Assembly (NCBI GenBank): GCA_030639955.1
Contig: DAOWKH010000108.1
Location: 1 to 8,009 of the forward strand
DNA: 8,009 nucleotides
DNA from: Candidatus Omnitrophota bacterium
GTDB taxonomy: Bacteria; Omnitrophota; 4484-213
Direction: 5' to 3'
Below, in pieces: positions 6,869 through 8,009 of the stretch. Every line of letters begins with the position of its first letter. Position 1 is the first letter of the stretch. The notes beneath the pieces were generated by a model. That model made no database searches. It worked only from the letters and a program-made list of their open reading frames with translations, and was not told where the DNA came from. The position numbers and the translations under genes were made by a program.

Positions 6869-7404
6869 GAAAGAGAGAAGAAGAGCAGGGGGAAAAATTT
6901 TTGGACATCACTGCTAATATGGAGGGTGATCTTTCTTTTAATGACCCTGTAAACTTGCGCATCAGTGGTGAATTCAAAGGGAATCTAAACACCAAAGGAA
7001 GATTGGTTATTGGCGAAAAGGCAATGGTAAATGCCGGGATTAATGGAGAAGAAATTAGTATTGCCGGAAAGATAACCGGTAATGTGAAGGCAAGCAAGAA
7101 GCTTGAAATTTTGTCCTCCGGGCAGATAAACGGAGATGTGCAGACTCCCGTCCTTTCTATTAAGGAAGGTGGAATTCTCCAGGGCAGATGTCAGATGTTG
7201 TTTGATTTTCCAGAAAAGGAAACTTTTAAAAATGAGAAACTGATGGGCTTAAAGGAGTTAGCTGAATATTTAGAGTTAGACCTGAATGTAGTTGAAAAAT
7301 GGGCGGGAAACAAAAAGATTCCCGGAATAAAGAAGAATGGCGAATGGCTATTTGAGAAAGAGAAGATTGATAAATGGGTGAGCGAGGAGAAGGTAGGGGT
7401 GTGA
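6865..7404 (+). CDS. Bactofilin with C-terminal excisionase-type HTH domain
   Basis: A 179-aa two-domain protein. Residues about 12-112 match the bactofilin (DUF583, polymer-forming cytoskeletal) beta-helix: short repeating strands with regularly spaced G, I/L/V and N, seen in LRISGEFKGNLNTKGRLVIG (31-50), ISIAGKITGNVKASKKLEIL (64-83), SGQINGDV (85-92) and LSIKEGGILQGRC (97-109). Bactofilins polymerise without nucleotide and scaffold envelope or chromosome-positioning machinery. Residues about 126-172 resemble an excisionase/MerR-type helix-turn-helix: LMGLKELAEYLELDLNVVEKW, then KIPGIKKNGEWLFEKEKIDKWV, matching the family pattern of a helix pair, an IP-x2-K-x-G-x-W-x-F hairpin and a final ID-x-W helix. 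No signal peptide or membrane segment is seen. AAGGAGG at 6852-6858 and a 4-bp overlap with dnaK support the start. The bactofilin call is firm; DNA binding by the second domain is inferred from resemblance. Confidence 0.87.
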   Translation: MRKREEEQGEKFLDITANMEGDLSFNDPVNLRISGEFKGNLNTKGRLVIGEKAMVNAGINGEEISIAGKITGNVKASKKLEILSSGQINGDVQTPVLSIKEGGILQGRCQMLFDFPEKETFKNEKLMGLKELAEYLELDLNVVEKWAGNKKIPGIKKNGEWLFEKEKIDKWVSEEKVGV

Positions 7405-7412
7405 GGGTAAAT

Positions 7413-7727
7413 ATGCCCAGCGGATTATTGAGCTTTAATCAATCTTTAGAATATTTAGGGATAACCAAACAGGAGTTAAAGAAACTGATTCGCGAGAAAA
7501 AGATTATTCCCTATAGAATAGGAGGCACTTATTTAAGATTTAAAAAAGAAGACCTCAATGTTCTAAGGAGTCATTTAGAAAGAAAAATAAGGAAGACACA
7601 TTGGTTAGATCAGCCTGCAGAAAAATCAGCACCTGCAGAAAGACTCGCTGATTTTTGGTATTTTAATAATTTGTATATTTTCTCGGCGGTAATTATTTTA
7701 GTTTTGTTGGTGATAATTTTTAAATAG
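7413..7727 (+). CDS. Small protein: excisionase-type HTH domain plus C-terminal membrane helix
   Basis: No named gene is recognised. From ATG 7413 it is 104 aa. Residues 5-56 read as an excisionase/MerR-type helix-turn-helix (LSFNQSLEYLGITKQELKKL, then KKIIPYRIGGTYLRFKKEDL), the same module as the C-terminal domain of the preceding bactofilin. Residues 57-83 are a charged linker with a duplicated hexapeptide (PAEKSA/PAERLA). Residues about 85-103 (LYIFSAVIILVLLVIIF) form a hydrophobic membrane helix ending one Lys from the terminus, so a tail-anchored protein with the HTH in the cytoplasm is likely. The start is ambiguous. ATG 7413 has GAGGG at 7403-7407. GTG 7401 (108 aa) would overlap the upstream stop as GTGA, like its neighbours, with GGAG at 7386-7389. 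ATG 7374 is less likely. The stop codon overlaps the tRNA by one base. Function unknown; a membrane-tethered DNA-binding or bactofilin-partner role is inference. Confidence 0.82.
   Translation: MPSGLLSFNQSLEYLGITKQELKKLIREKKIIPYRIGGTYLRFKKEDLNVLRSHLERKIRKTHWLDQPAEKSAPAERLADFWYFNNLYIFSAVIILVLLVIIFK
7614..7656. repeat. Short direct and inverted repeats in the linker of the HTH-membrane protein
   Basis: CCTGCAGAAA occurs at 7614-7623 and 7632-7641, exactly 18 bp apart and in frame, giving the hexapeptide pair PAEKSA and PAERLA. This suggests a small tandem duplication in the linker. Overlapping it, AAAAATCAGC (7621-7630) and GCTGATTTTT (7647-7656) are perfect 10-bp inverted repeats around a 16-base loop. 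The second arm ends in five Ts, so an intragenic hairpin is possible, though the long loop and A/T-rich stem base make it a weak terminator at best. Confidence 0.55.
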
Positions 7728-7801
7728 GGGCTGTAGCGCAGTGGGAGCGCGTCTGGCTGGCAGCCAGTAGGTCGTGGGTTCAAATCCCACCAGCTCCACC
7801 A
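7727..7801 (+). tRNA. tRNA-Ala (anticodon GGC), CCA encoded
   Basis: A complete cloverleaf can be folded by eye. The acceptor is GGGGCTG (7727-7733) with CAGCTCC (7791-7797), including a G3-U70 wobble, the main identity element for alanyl-tRNA synthetase. The D-stem is GCGC/GCGC with loop AGTGGGA. The anticodon loop CTGGCAG (7757-7763) has GGC at 7759-7761, which reads GCC and GCU alanine codons. The variable loop is AGGTC, and the T-arm is GTGGG-TTCAAAT-CCCAC (7774-7790), followed by discriminator A7798 and an encoded CCA (7799-7801). The outermost anticodon-stem pair (27-43) is T-T, leaving four good pairs. The first G is also the last base of the upstream TAG stop codon, so the tRNA is probably cut out of the long mRNA by RNase P. 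A strong terminator follows immediately. Confidence 0.96.
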
Positions 7802-7803
7802 TA

Positions 7804-7839
7804 AAAAAAGAACCCCGCAGGGTTGCGGAGTTCTTTTTT
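7804..7839. terminator. Bidirectional Rho-independent terminator
   Basis: AAAAAAGAACCCCGCA (7804-7819) pairs with TGCGGAGTTCTTTTTT (7824-7839) around the loop GGGT, with a single C-A mismatch. The GC-rich core is followed by six Ts on the + strand and, read on the - strand, by seven Ts (7809 to 7803). It lies two bases after the tRNA CCA and 18 bases beyond the stop codon of the facing lysine-rich gene, so it can end both convergent transcripts. Confidence 0.92.
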
Positions 7840-7857
7840 AATCTAACTGAAATGAAT

Positions 7858-7956
7858 TTACTTCTTCTTTTTTTTCTTAGCGGTCTTTTTCTTGGTGGTT
7901 TTTTTCTTTGTTACCTTTTTCTTTGCGGTTTTTTTCTTTGCCTTTTTCTTTGCCAT
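7858..7956 (-). CDS. 32-aa lysine-rich peptide (histone H1-like)
   Basis: On the - strand an ATG at 7956-7954 opens a 32-codon frame ending in TAA at 7860-7858. The product is Met followed by repeats of Ala/Thr/Val and triple Lys (AKKK AKKK TAKKK VTKKK TTKKK TAKKK) and three extra Lys; 21 of 32 residues are Lys. It resembles the tails of bacterial histone H1-like proteins and would bind DNA, RNA or another polyanion. Evidence that it is real: an 11-base Shine-Dalgarno match six bases before the ATG, mixed AAA/AAG codons with A/T/V at regular steps rather than a pure homopolymer, and a terminator 18 bases after the stop. It is convergent with the tRNA operon. A nucleoid-condensing or ribosome-associated peptide are both possible; exact function is unknown. 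The alternative is a low-complexity non-coding tract, made unlikely by the expression signals. Confidence 0.82.
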   Translation of the reverse strand: MAKKKAKKKTAKKKVTKKKTTKKKTAKKKKKK

Positions 7957-7959
7957 TTT

Positions 7960-7970
7960 TCACCTCCTTT
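7960..7970 (-). promoter_or_regulatory. Near-perfect Shine-Dalgarno for the lysine-rich peptide
   Basis: Read on the - strand this is AAAGGAGGTGA, complementary over 11 bases to the usual bacterial 16S rRNA 3' end, with the AAGGAGG core six bases before the ATG. It is the longest SD match in the window and suggests strong translation. It fixes the start codon of this very short gene. Confidence 0.85.
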
Positions 7971-8009
7971 AGCTTTGCTTGATTACACAGATTTCAATCT
8001 ATACAATCA

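Noticed and set aside
7207..7727. Prophage or integrative element signalled by excisionase-like domains next to a tRNA
   Set aside because: There is no integrase, no duplicated tRNA 3' end visible as an attachment site, and both HTH domains sit in a housekeeping-like operon on proteins with bactofilin or membrane parts.
7971..8009. Promoter for the lysine-rich peptide on the - strand
   Set aside because: A TATAGA-like -10 and a small AGATT/AATCT inverted repeat are visible, but any matching -35 would lie beyond the window edge, so no promoter can be supported.

Overview
The window looks like a piece of chromosome from a diderm (LPS-bearing) bacterium of moderate to low GC. It is densely packed: seven of the eight protein genes plus a tRNA lie on the + strand, and one very small gene lies on the - strand at the right end. 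Three things point to a diderm: genes for the LPS inner core (a family 9 heptosyltransferase-like enzyme, a heptose-7-phosphate kinase and KdsB), a DnaK carrying the extra N-terminal segment typical of Gram-negative DnaKs, and a bactofilin. The combination with a histone-H1-like lysine-rich peptide and scattered small GC-rich palindromes suggests an uncultivated lineage such as Omnitrophota or another PVC-related group. That placement is inference only; no taxonomic marker was searched.

Layout, left to right. The 3' end of ileS (isoleucyl-tRNA synthetase, with its C-terminal zinc knuckle) enters from the left edge. A 75-bp gap with two perfect small hairpins follows, then ilvD (dihydroxy-acid dehydratase, valine/isoleucine synthesis). 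A 28-bp AT-rich gap made of four imperfect heptamers leads into a run of genes that overlap or nearly abut: GT9 glycosyltransferase (8-bp overlap), rfaE1/hldA kinase (4-bp), kdsB (4-bp), dnaK (4-bp), a bactofilin with a C-terminal excisionase-type HTH domain, then a small protein with the same kind of HTH domain and a C-terminal membrane helix. The stop codon of that last gene shares its final G with the first base of a tRNA-Ala(GGC) gene. A bidirectional Rho-independent terminator follows, and facing it is a 32-residue Lys/Ala/Thr peptide gene with a near-perfect Shine-Dalgarno sequence.

The first half of the overlapping run is envelope chemistry: ADP-heptose precursor phosphorylation, heptose transfer and CMP-Kdo formation. 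The second half is a chaperone plus cytoskeletal and DNA-binding-like proteins. The most unusual element is the adjacent pair at 6865-7727. One protein fuses a polymer-forming bactofilin to an excisionase/MerR-type DNA-binding domain, and the next carries a related domain tethered to the membrane. Together they could form an envelope- or scaffold-anchored DNA-binding (or adaptor) system. The co-transcription of a lone dnaK with LPS genes, the stop/tRNA overlap and the tiny polylysine-like peptide are also worth a second look.
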